Part shown: positions 46,008-55,892 of the stretch, in pieces | Layout: the number at the start of each line of letters is the position of its first letter | How positions within the stretch are numbered: position 1 is the first letter of the stretch | Assembly (NCBI GenBank): GCA_021234155.1 | Contig: JAJEKV010000399.1 | Location: 1 to 64,000 of the forward strand | From: Isoetes taiwanensis | Taxonomy: Eukaryota > Streptophyta > Lycopodiopsida > Isoetales > Isoetaceae | Direction of reading: 5' to 3' | Length of the DNA stretch: 64,000 nt | Position numbers and translations under genes: made by a program | Notes under the pieces: model-generated | Told to the model about the DNA's origin: nothing | The model's database searches: none | The model's input: only the letters and a program-made list of their open reading frames with translations

Positions 46008-46666
46008 ATTTTAATTTAAATGTGTTAAATGCAATGGTTTATGTTAATAATGTTAATTGTAATTGTGTGTTGATTGTTATATTAAAAAAAAATTTGGGCC
46101 CTTCGGGCCCTAACTAAAGCAAACATAGGTAAACTTTATTCTTGTAAATATTAATTACTAAAAAGCACAATAACATCAAGACAAACAAATTATTTCCATT
46201 GCATATCAAGAGCCGCCCAAATATGCGCAAACACACTGTTATAAAATGAGCAAGTAGAATCAAAGGCAATTTCAGAATAACTACCAGTGGATGCAATAGT
46301 GGCATCAGTGGAGCAAGAACCTGCAAGAGTTTTGGAGTGCATGGTAATTATTAGTTAAAAAGGGAGAAAATACACAGTAGAGTCCAAGTATGTAAATGCG
46401 TTGCCAACCCAAATAAATACATTGTATGAACAATAACCATGTCTACTGCACTCAATGTGATTAAATTAATGTTTCAACCTAATCGTAACAACTTACATTA
46501 TGTTGTTCAACATCGAAAAAATCCTTTATACTCTTGCATTGATGTCTATATGATTCTATACACCAGAAGAACGCCATGCATTGATACTTACATGTTTTTG
46601 TACATCAAATTTGCTATTTAAGTATAAAACTAAATTGTAGAATATTGACTTCTTTTTTACCAGCAG
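46008..46666. other. AT-rich stretch without a gene
   Basis: It includes a small hairpin GGGCCCTTCGGGCCC at about 46,097. No coding evidence was found. Confidence 0.5.
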
Positions 46667-47509
46667 TTACCTGACAACTGTTATAAGAGAAATACCAACA
46701 AATGTGAAGTAGACAGTGACTGCTACCCAAAAATAAGGACTGCGTTCCCAACGCGCTGGTCTCCATACTAGCCAATCCTCCAAATAATCCCGACTCTGCG
46801 ATGTTGCAGCTTGTACCTTCTTTTCTTACCCTTCTATCAGAGAACAATAAATCTCATCTCATTCCTCTTATCAAATATTGTGTGTCATATCAGTAATTAT
46901 GCCGTAACTGCAGTCACTTAAAAAGAAAAAAAGAAAAAATCTTTGATGTACAATGTTGTGTTCCAGGTTAGATAATTATCCCTTTTAAAAAACAAGCATA
47001 ATAGGATCCAAAATTGAGGCTTACTGTGTTTCTCTTACATTGGAACTGTCAGAACATACCTGCCATACTCAGCATCAAGAAGAGGAATAGAAACCATTTC
47101 ATCCTTCGAGATTTTTAGCTTGGGGGCCTCCAATGTATATCGTAAACTTTTGCTTGTTTCCTTATTTCTCATGGCGGATGTGTGTTCTCAAAACGTTTGT
47201 AGACAGCAATGCAGTCATCATGTCTATTATGGGCATCATATGCCATAGCTAACCAGATCTGAATCTGAGGCGTGCAAACAACATGGGTTACTAGTTACAA
47301 AGTCTAACAAATTCCATCTTCAAACTCCTGTCATTTTGTAAGGGAACAACACTTACCTGTCCACCAAGAAGTAACATAGGTGGAACATTTGTTAATGCAC
47401 CCTCAAGGAATTCAACAGATTTATCATACATGCCTCTTCCATAAGCCTGCTGACCCATGTCAAACATCTTCTCTGCTTGTTTCCTTCTTTCAGTTTGCTC
47501 TTTTGCCCG
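46667..47509 (-). pseudogene. Plastid TPR protein (At1g78915-like), damaged copy
   Basis: Exon 47,509 to about 47,362 encodes AEKMFDMGQQAYGRGMYDKS, then VEFLEGALTNVPP, with acceptor TTTGCAG and donor CAG/GTAAGT. The next exon (about 47,264-47,061) encodes QIWLAMAYDAHNRHDDCIAV and YKRFENTHPP, then hits TGA. After a one-base shift it resumes as LEAPKLKISKDEMVSIPL. The last exon encodes SRDYLEDWLVWRPARWERSP and a membrane segment, FWVAVTVYFTFVGISLITVV, before TAA at 46,667. The order and motifs match the Arabidopsis At1g78915 TPR-like family: a TPR unit, then a C-terminal membrane anchor. The stop plus shift inactivate it as read, although conservation is otherwise high. The N-terminal half and any transit peptide are missing. 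Confidence 0.72.
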
Positions 47510-47587
47510 CTGCAAAGAACAGTGTGAGTACTAGATTAGGCTTAGTTTTGGGATGACTAAAAGACTGAACACAGTGGTGCAGCAGGC

Positions 47588-47759
47588 TCTTTCACATCAG
47601 AAGGAACCTTGAACGAAGCTTTTACCTTTGTAAGCTTTCCGGCCTTTGCCAAATTCCTTAACTGAGCCGTTAGAGTCTTTCAAAAATTTGCAGACAGCCC
47701 GCTCTTGTACTTATCTTCAATATATTTAGCTATGGCGTGACCACCAGAGCTGCCATATC
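47588..47759 (-). pseudogene. Linker-histone (H1/H5 globular domain) fragment
   Basis: The frame reads GGHAIAKYIEDKYKSGLSAN, a stop, then KTLTAQLRNLAKAGKLTKVK and ASFKVP. This is the second and third helix plus wing of the winged-helix domain of plant histone H1 and HMGA-type proteins, which binds linker DNA or AT-rich DNA. The TGA sits where the family has F-K/R-K. The first helix is not readable in this frame upstream. It lies about 80 bp upstream, on the same strand, of the TPR exon at 47,509. It may be a separate pseudogene or a chimeric 5' exon. Confidence 0.7.
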
Positions 47760-47769
47760 CGGAGCTTCA

Positions 47770-48800
47770 ACATCCCCGACTGTCACAGTCTTCACCACAT
47801 TAGTTTCTATAGCCACAGCTACAACATCACCTCCACTGATTCCGAGAAGCTTAATCACGATTATGAAATACCCAAAACAGGATCGAAGCTTACTCCGGCA
47901 AAATATTTGAAGAAATGTTCAAAATCTGCACCAAATTGAACGGCGAAAAGCTCGTTGTAGAGATCAAAGGAGCAGGAAAAAAGTCCACAGATGCATGAAT
48001 CAAGCGACTGCATATGGTGCCACCGGATCGCAGAAGGTTTGTGCAGAAAAAAGGCCTTTGTAGAAGATTCAAAGCATCTCAAAAAACACAGCCACAATAA
48101 CCAGCTGCTGAGACAGAGATTTAAGAGGTGCGATTTAGGAGTGGCCTTTCCGAAACCCTAGAAATGGTTAAGGTTTTTTTTTTTTTTTTTCATGAGAAAA
48201 GGGCTTTCATTATAAGCCCTTGGATCTTTTTTGAATTAAAAGAGGGCTTTTTTTTAAGCCCTCTGATCTTAACCATTGAGGAGGATGAAACAAAAATTGC
48301 ACAAATTGCATGCAAAAACTTGGTGCACTCTAGATGTACTGATTAGTATGCCTCGTGCAATACGCCCATGAAATCATATGAAAACCATGCCAAAAAGCGT
48401 ATAAAATCACAAAAAAAAACCCCGTTATAATGCTAGATATGCAAACTACTTGTGAGTTGGACATATTTGTATTCTATTGTGCAACCAAGCATGCATTGCC
48501 TGAACCAAGCATGCATCACTTAGGAGATATTGTAAGCAGGCAAATGGCATGGTGGTGCCATTTGCACTAGAAATGCCTAGCTTGAGACCAAAACAAAAAA
48601 AAAAAACAAGAGAATGAATGTGGAGGTCGGCACGGCAAGAAAAAATTGCAAGTGGAAGGCGCTAGACCCTGGCAGTTGGGTGCTTGCTGAAAACACGTCC
48701 AAAAAGGCACTAGATCAAATGGCACCGGCAATAAATACTAGTAGTCGATCTCCACCCAGCTGGCGGCCCAGCCAGCATCCTTCTGCCAAGCTGCGGTCTT
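47770..48800. other. Non-genic; one isolated GGCGCC-family palindrome
   Basis: There is no complete gene. A poly(T) run is at about 48,174-48,190. CAAATGGCATGGTGGTGCCATTTG at about 48,540-48,564 is a diverged member of the palindrome family seen at 43.5-46 and 50 kb. Confidence 0.45.
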
Positions 48801-48942
48801 CCGCCCGCCCGCCCAAATTTTGAATTTCAAAAGCCGCTCAATTTTTGAATTTCAAAAGCCCGCTCGCCCAAATTTTGAATTTAAAATGCCCACCCGCCCA
48901 AATTTGAAAATTTGAACGCCCGCCCAAATTTGAATTTCGTCC
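48800..48942. repeat. Tandem repeats around AAATTTTGAATTTCAAAA
   Basis: Five imperfect units of about 30-35 bp alternate a C/G-rich part (GCCCGCCCGCCC) with a near-palindromic AT part (AAATTTTGAATTTCAAAA, AATTTGAAAATTTGAA). Confidence 0.8.
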
Positions 48943-48988
48943 TCCTATAAATGCATGTCTTCGTTGCCGGTCGTCCTCATAAATAAGG

Positions 48989-49150
48989 ATGGTCCGACAA
49001 CGACGTCGACATTGCCATATTAGGCATTTTCGTCTCCGCATTGTTGTATTGGCTGCCGCTCGCTTGCGTGCTCATCTTTTCAGGCGCTTTGGTAGATCTT
49101 TTGTAAGGCATATGCGTGATATTCGGCGAATACTCACTGGCAGGCGCTAG
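48989..49150 (+). CDS. Small arginine-rich ORF (53 codons), hypothetical
   Basis: ATG 48,989 to TAG 49,148 encodes a very basic peptide (MVRQRRRHCHIRHFRLRIVV ... FRRFGRSFVRHMRDIRRILTG). A TATA-like box CTATAAATGC lies about 40 bp upstream (48,946). It could be a small DNA- or RNA-binding protein, or the damaged N-terminus of the adjacent transposon gene, or chance. I do not recognise a family. Confidence 0.3.
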   Translation: MVRQRRRHCHIRHFRLRIVVLAAARLRAHLFRRFGRSFVRHMRDIRRILTGRR

Positions 49151-49423
49151 CAAGATCGGATCTTTAAGCACCCAGTGATTTTAGCATTTTTAGTTGTAGT
49201 TCTTTAGAGCCATTCCAATCTTTTGCTTCAACAGTTTGCATTGAAATGGACCTGAGCAACATCAAGTAAGTCCACTGCAGTTAGGGAATTTGCTATATGT
49301 CGTCTCAAAAATCTATTCCAAATCTTAACATTTCATGACCTGGCTGCATGCTGTTCACCTGAAGCCAAAGTTACCAGGCTTTTGCTATTGCTGCTAAATT
49401 GCGCCAAGGTACCATTTGTGGAA

Positions 49424-49670
49424 TGTTAATGGGGTGCTGTTGTTATGTATATCTCTCATATTGACAAGTGCTTATTAATATGAGCAAGAATGCATAACAT
49501 AGGCACCTCATTCATATCCTTCAATGGCGGATGGTGCAATTTGTACCAATATTGGGTCTTATGGCAGTTTTACATTTAGAGGATGTTAATGGGGGTCCCT
49601 TGTTATGCATACCTGCTCTATTGGCACATGTTTACCAATATGAGCAAGAATGCATAACATAGGCACCTCA
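49424..49670 (+). repeat. Tandem duplication of about 155 bp
   Basis: Two copies share GTTAATGGGG, TTGTTATG(T/C)ATA, and then AATATGAGCAAGAATGCATA followed by ACATAGGCACCTCA, the second ending at the left edge of a MITE. Confidence 0.8.
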
Positions 49671-49674
49671 AAAA

Positions 49675-49934
49675 CCCGGGGGGTGCACACAGAAAAAATC
49701 GTACAAAACATGTGCGTGTACGGTAGGGGGTTTTTTTGGGGCCAAAACCGTACCGTATAAGTATGGGAGGGGAATTTTTTTGCTTTAATTCCGTATATAT
49801 TTGTAAGGAAATATGGTAGGGGTATATGAAATATAAGGGATATTTTTGTAGGAAAGTCCCGTATAAGGGATAATTTCTCTTGACCCTATGCACGCACATG
49901 CCATATAGACTTCACATTGTGTGCACCCCCCGGG
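49675..49934. mobile_element. hAT-type MITE, 260 bp, with 8 bp target duplication
   Basis: Perfect 17 bp terminal inverted repeats (CCCGGGGGGTGCACACA) bound a non-coding interior. Both sides carry the direct duplication CTCAAAAA (49,667-49,674 and 49,935-49,942). An 8 bp duplication is characteristic of hAT transposition. Confidence 0.88.
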
Positions 49935-49984
49935 CTCAAAAATATTCTGTAGGAAAATGCTCATGCCACTATAAGCCCAATTGT

Positions 49985-50345
49985 CCATATGGCGCCATGG
50001 CGCCATTTGCTTCTAAATGGCTGTTTGAATCATAAAGGCGCGATGGCGCCATTCGGTGGCTCAAGCCATTAAATGGCGCTACGCGCCATTGAGATTCAAA
50101 CAGCCATTTAGAAACAAATGGCGCCATGGCACCATTTTGAGCCACCAAACGGCACCATGGCGCCTTTATGTTCCAAACACCCATTTAGCCACAACATGGA
50201 TGTAAATGACGCCGTGGTGCCATTTGGTCGCTGATGTTCCCACCCCGGGGTGTCAACTCAAGCAACTATCTGTAAATGGCGCCATGGCACCTTTGGTTGC
50301 CAATACATAATTGTATAGGTATAAATGGCGCCATGGCGCCTTTAC
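49985..50345. repeat. GGCGCC palindrome cluster inside the predicted intron of transposase 2
   Basis: Several palindromes of the form AAATGGCGCC-x-GGCGCCATTT occur, for example ATGGCGCCATGGCGCCATTT at about 49,989 and AAATGGCGCCATGGCGCC at about 50,323. The larger arms pair with each other (TTCTAAATGGCTGTTTGAATC at about 50,010 against GATTCAAACAGCCATTTAGAA at about 50,090), making a foldback. Confidence 0.85.
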
Positions 50346-53300
50346 CTTCCAAAAAATCCCAGAAAAGACAAAAAATTCTATAATATGGCGCCATTTTTGT
50401 CTTCTTTCTTTTGGCATTTTTCTTGATTTGATATGTTGTTCTGATTTGTTTTTGTGTTAAATGCAGGTTCCAGTTTCCTCTATACAACTTATTCGTTGGG
50501 AGGACAATTATTGCTAGGGGCCACCTTTTGAAAAGAACAACTCTTCATGGCAAGGATGTGCACCCCATGGCAATAGAAGTGACAGAATCTGTGGTTCCCG
50601 CCACTGACCTGCCAGTCCCTTGGGGGTGGCAGATACATTGAACAAGCAGTAGGAACATTTATTGAGTGGCCAAAAAGGGATATAAAACCTGTTGAGTGCC
50701 CTTCAAGTGAAGATACGTCTTCGGGAACATCCCTTCATTTGCCATCTTCAGAGGATTCATCTAGCAGCCCACCATCTGTTAGTAGCCCGCCAGACATCAG
50801 CTTCATTACCCACTTTGGTGAATCAAGCAACACTGCAACAACAGAGGAGGATGAGACAGTAGAGGAGATTGGAGCAGAGGAGAAACTAGATGCCCATCTT
50901 GGCCTCAAGATGTTCAAGCTTGAAGTTGAGGCAGTCAACTATTCCAAAAAAGATCTACTTGGTTTGCCGTGCTACTCTTCATTCCTGCATCGGGTCTAAA
51001 TATTCGGAAGCAAACTTGGTCTTTAGTGATCCTCAGGATGCTATAGACGATGAATTTCTTTGGGGGGTATCAAGGGTCGGTCTTACAGTGGGTAAGATAA
51101 TGGATCCAACTGGGAACCAAAATATGAGATCATGTCATGCTTGTGCAGAGAGGCTGCCTACTGCAAATTTAATATCTTGGGAGAGTTGTGATGTTTTGCT
51201 TAGTGATGGTAGGACAATTTCACAACATTTACAAGCTCGAGCTGCACTTGAAGAGGATGATTTAGGAGGTGAATGTCTGGAAGCTGATGTTGAGAAGCAA
51301 TTCAAGAGAAAAAGGAAATATACATATGTGAAGAGGATCGGGAGGGAACCAAGGGGGATAGCAAGGAGGAGAGGATGTGTTCTTCCAAGTTAATCAAGAG
51401 TGCTCTAAAATCAACATGCTACAAGGAAGATTGTATCAAAAAACCGAGCCAAGAACAAGTATGTGCCTTAAGAAAAGAATTTTATTCTCAATCAAGTAGT
51501 GCAATGAATTACGCTTGTTTTTGATGTGTTGAGTGTAACTTATACAGGGCAGTCGGAGGCAAAAGTTGTGGTCTTTGTAGTGGAATGCTGTCAATTCGCA
51601 TGGCGCACGGCTTTAAAAGTTGCTCAATCTATGTTTTATAATTGGAGGAAGAGGTTCGAGTTAGGTGGAAAACAGGCAGAGCATGGTAATACAAGCTCTA
51701 AGAAGCCTAGATCTGTGACACTAGCTACAGAAAGTGTGCTTGATACCTTCATTAGTGAGAATGCGGAGAGCATTCCATATAGAAGCAAAAATGGAAAGGA
51801 TGATATAAGGGAGAATGTTCGCAAACTTCCTTCCATCCTTCATAAAAGAGCATACATAAGGAAGTGGGTGCCGTGGTGGAAGAATTGACAGGAAAGAGTG
51901 TAACCTTGCCCTCTTTTTACAATATTTGGAAGAAAGAGTTTCAGACGTTAGCATAGCAAAAAATATAGCATTCTCCAAGTGTAACGTATGTGTTGTCATC
52001 AAGCAAAAATTGGAAAGAACAAAAGACACAAGGGAGAGGCACAACCTCTCAATTCAACGACGGGCACATATGTTGGAACAACGTTCCTGTAGGAGTCAAT
52101 ATTGGCATTGGCATGCATTATCACATCGTTCACCAGAAAATCACCTTTGCATAATACATGACAAGATGGATCGGGTCAAAACACTCACACCAAGAAGTCA
52201 TCATCTCGCAAAGTCTGTTTGGAGAGGGGATCGCTTAAAGAGCAGCTTGACGGCGCATTGACACATGGTCATGGTGGACGGGCTTATGGTCATTTCTCTC
52301 TTGATCTTTGGAAAGATGACTCAAACTTTCATGTTGGATCACTTTCTAGGATCCTACACTATCTTGAGTTGCTGGACGAAGACAAGTGTGGTGATCTAAA
52401 GAACTACAGATTGCAAATTGATGCAAGCCGTAAAAGACACTCGACCACTGCAGCATAAGCTGGCGCAGATACAAGAGATGATGCCTTCATCTTCTAGTGC
52501 CAACTTAGAAGGTTTCAATCCTCTTCCTCGAAATCTCTACTTGCAGTTGGATAATGCATCAGGTCAAAATAAAAATAGATATGTGTTCTCCTACCTCTCT
52601 TATTTGACATGGCTTAAGGTATTCGATGAGATTCAGGTTGGCTTCATGATGGTTGGGCACACTCATGACGATATCAATGCATTGTTTGGGAACTTTTCGA
52701 CGTTAATGAGTTCATCGGATGCTCTAACTTTGTCTGAGTTGCTTTACTTGTTTAGCAAGTGCAATGCAAAGATTCCTATTCCATATTTTGTGGATGAGGT
52801 TCCAGATTGGAAAGGCTTTGTCAAAGGATATATCCCTGATAAAGACCAACGTCTAACAGGCCATACCGACCCATTACTAGTCCGATTTAAAATGGATGGG
52901 AAATAGCCCATTATGCAATATAAGATGTGGCCAACCCATAAATAGTAGATTCCAGAAAAAGGAATAAGAATGTGGAAGGAGGATGAAAATGGTGAGCCAA
53001 CATTACCAATAAGGGTGCCTAAAAATATCCCTCCAACGAAGACATTAAAAGATCTCCCTGGCCTGGCAGACAGCGTCAGCAAGTACATAGCATTATGGAA
53101 CTCCTTCTGCAAAAATCAAGAAGAGAGTGTGTTTGCACGACAATACAAAGCAACTATGGATTACTGGACCGAGATTCTTTTATGTTTGGAAGATGTGTCT
53201 CTAGGACGACCTCAAAATGATAACTTTTGGTTGCGTACAAGGCAAGAACCTCTACAAGCTGCCTTTACTCCAGAGGTCGATGAAGCCGCCGTGCTTGTAA

Positions 53301-53731
53301 AACCTTTGCCTTCTTATTGTGGGCCAGCAGATGGGTGTCCAGTGTTACCTATGGATGAGTTTAATCCTCATGCACATGTTACGAAAGATATATATTTTTT
53401 AGTTCGACCTGGAGACGATGAAACTCCAATGTGGTTGAGCTATACAGAAGAAGATGCCATCTTGGACCTAGAGTCTACCAATTATGGTCATATTTATGTA
53501 TCATGGTGGATGCCTATTGGTCGTGACTATACAGGTTGCTTAACTAAACGTTAGCGACCCAACTTAATCCCAGCTCCATCAAGGTATGAGAAGTTAGATG
53601 CTATACATTATGCATGGGATGCAAATGGCAAAAGACTAAAGACTATTCAGATTCCAAAATACATTGTTGACATGTGGGGGTACATACCATTAGCTAAAGG
53701 CTCTCAAAATCAATCATGTTCTCGATAATCA

Positions 53732-54437
53732 TGTATGTAATTTCTCTTGCTATAATGGTAATGCATCAATAACTATATTTAGTTGGCACTTTTGATGTAA
53801 TACTTCAACATTTTGGTATAATACTTAAGCATTTTGGACAATTAATACTCAGGTTCGATACATCAGATAATATTCATTATGCTTATACATCCTTACATCT
53901 TTAGTAGGTGCTTATACATCATTACATCTGATGCACACACATTAGGTGCACACATAATTGATGGCATACAGTCAATGATCACTGATCAACCTCTGCAAGG
54001 TGATCCCATTCAGCTCGTAGGTATGCCGCTCAGGAAGCTAAACAAGGTGAATCAAAACACGATGAAGCCCGAGGCAATCATACTCACGACCATTAGCTTT
54101 AGATTGTAGGTAGGGATCAAGTATCTAACAAGATCATTGTAGCTCATGGAGCAAGTAACTCGATGTGAACTGGACGAGTAGGCAGATAAGCCATGAGAGA
54201 TGAATGACTTCTACCACCGAATGGAGCTGCTTTTATAGTCGTTGTAGCATTATTGGTATAATACTTCAGCATTATTGAATCCGCAACTATAAATCCTTTC
54301 ACCTTACTTTCACTTCTCACCCACGAATTTAATCTCGCCTTGCGTGCTTCGTGTTCCTTGCTCCTATATTCCTTTCTCCGTGCTCCTTGTTCCTTTCTCC
54401 GTGTTTGGTGTTCCTTGCTCCTTGTTTGCTTTTGCAA
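53732..54437. other. Spacer after transposase 2
   Basis: There is no recognised gene. The phrase TAATACTTCA(A/G)CATT occurs at about 53,798 and 54,259, with a variant at 53,819. A stretch at 54,310-54,430 repeats GTTCCTTGCTCC/CCTTTCTCCGTG in tandem. Confidence 0.45.
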
Positions 54438-55046
54438 ATGATTAATCTCCGACACAATCCTCCCTGGGCTACTCCAGAAGCCCTGCGAGCATGCCCCAGG
54501 CATTCTGTGCGGCCTGATCAAGATGAGTTGTTTGACCATTTCTTGGAGTGGAGGTTGTGCCACAGTCCCACCAAGGAGCTTGCAAAGGAGATGATCAACT
54601 TTATTCTCGAGTGATTTGATTGTGGTCATGAACCACTGATGGAAATTAATTCATCTGAATGCTATAGGAGACTTACGTTAGTGGGAATTCTTGAACCCCC
54701 TCCTCATCTGGATGAGATGCTACACCAGTTGAGGGTTGTGCTTTGTTCTGGTTATTTAGCACACTCTCTGGATCAATATATACCAAAGGTCATTCATGAA
54801 ATTAGTAAGGGACAGATGTATGGCCTTATTAACAAGTACTACCACGAGTACAACAACTTTGTGGAGTTGGGTCCGCTCTTCTTCCGTGAGTATCATCATG
54901 TGGAATTACTTTTTGCATTGTCTAGGTACCCCATATGGTGGGAAGAATCAGGCTGGGATACGCGTGAGCTCTGGGTTCCTAACCCAGTTGAGTGGGTTAG
55001 ACCTCGCAGGGGAAGGGGCTGCACATACTACCATGGTCTCCAGTAA
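54438..55046 (+). pseudogene. Unidentified ORF with one in-frame TGA
   Basis: One frame of 203 codons runs from ATG 54,438 to TAA 55,044, interrupted only by TGA at 54,612. It reads MINLRHNPPWATPEALRACP ... FDHFLEWRLCHSPTKELAKE, the stop, then CYRRLTLVGILEPPPHLDEM ... YPIWWEESGWDTRELWVPNP and VEWVRPRRGRG. Composition is protein-like, with aromatic and acidic conserved-looking blocks, but I do not recognise the family. It lies between transposase 2 and the LINE 3' end. It may be an accessory gene of the transposon or a host gene. Confidence 0.4.
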
Positions 55047-55247
55047 CCTTTGCTATCTATCATACATATTGTGTTTGGAATTTAGTATATGATACTGTGT
55101 TAATATGTTTTCTAAATATTCATGTTGTGTACACAACATATGTATGATATACAGGTACTGTACATGTGTATACAACCCCTGCATAAGGTGTACAATAAAA
55201 AAGTTCCAGTTTACTAAAAAAATTTCCATTATAATGAAATTGTGCTT

Positions 55248-55261
55248 TATAGTAGCAAGTC
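55248..55261 (+). repeat. LINE target-site duplication, 3' side
   Basis: TATAGTAGCAAGTC matches 62,244-62,257 exactly and directly abuts the poly(T) (poly(A) tail on the minus strand) at 55,262. Confidence 0.95.
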
Positions 55262-55488
55262 TTTTTTTTTTTTTGATTGAAGGCTATATTTGTATTAATA
55301 AGTTATACATAGAGGTATATATGTATATATGAGTACAAAAAGTCAACTTTTTTTATCCTGGGAAGTGATTAACCCTTTGATCTAGCTTTTAAAACGTGGA
55401 AAAAATCTAAAACTTAAGTTATACTTCGGTGTCATATGAGACTTAAAACTGAAATGATCTAGAATATAGTTTTATCAAAAGTCTGATC

Positions 55489-55749
55489 TCAGGCATCTGG
55501 ATTAGCAGATCCAGATGCTTCTCCAACTTTCCTTTTGTCCTTTCGACCCATGCCTTTTGTTTCAGAGATGAATGAGCAGTACGGGCAGCTACATATCTGG
55601 CATTTAGCCGGGTTGAAACGACCTGTGTGGTCTACTGCTTCACATATGAGTGCTCTTCTAGCGTCCAAGCTTTGAATGCACGAACAGTCACAATGACAGT
55701 AATCTCCATGGTAAGCTGTTGGGGTGGCTCCAAATTGGTCCAGCCACAT
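55489..55749 (-). pseudogene. LINE 3' ORF with FNPxxxxxCxCPxC motif
   Basis: On the minus strand, downstream of ORF2, this frame of 86 codons encodes MWLDQFGATPTAYHGDY ... HTGRFNPAKCQICSCPYC ... and a Lys/Gly/Ser tail ending ANPDA. The FNP...CxCPxC block resembles NGYFNPRDAGECPCPNC in ORF1 at about 61,100. It may be the end of ORF2 after frame loss, or a duplicated zinc-binding segment. Confidence 0.45.
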
Positions 55750-55892
55750 GGAGTTTACTCCAAGATTAATCCGACTCCAATTCAGCTTCTTTTGTCCAAT
55801 AAGAATGTTACCTATAATTCAGAGAAACAAAAGATAGTTAGTGAATTGAGAAAATCTCTCTTATCCAAGAGATATCATATTTGGTTTGCTTG

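Larger units (their letters stand above)
49246..53731 (+). pseudogene. Second RNase H-like (DUF7869-type) transposase, frameshifted
   Basis: A short first exon (49,246-49,265, MDLSNI) joins in frame to 50,467 (FQFPLYNLFVGRT) through GTAAGT and ATGCAG. The N-terminal block (RGHLLKRTTLHGKDVHP, RYIEQAVGTFIEWPKRDI) resembles a domain common in plant transposon proteins (DUF8039-like, from memory). Then follow CHACAERLP, DVLSVTYTGQSEAK, a basic helical block (KVAQSMFYNWRKRFELGGKQ), FYNIWKKEFQTL with FSKCNVCVVIKQKL, CIIHDKMDRVKTLTPRSHH (about 52,155), LYLQLDNASGQNKNRYVF (52,540) and VGHTHDDINALFG (52,653). These acidic/His motifs are the putative active site and parallel the 36.3-36.8 kb copy. The C-terminal part (to 53,731) has DIYFLVRPGDDETPMWLSY and YVSWWMPIG. 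Several stops and shifts break it. The predicted intron 49,266-50,466 contains a MITE and the GGCGCC palindromes. Confidence 0.72.
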
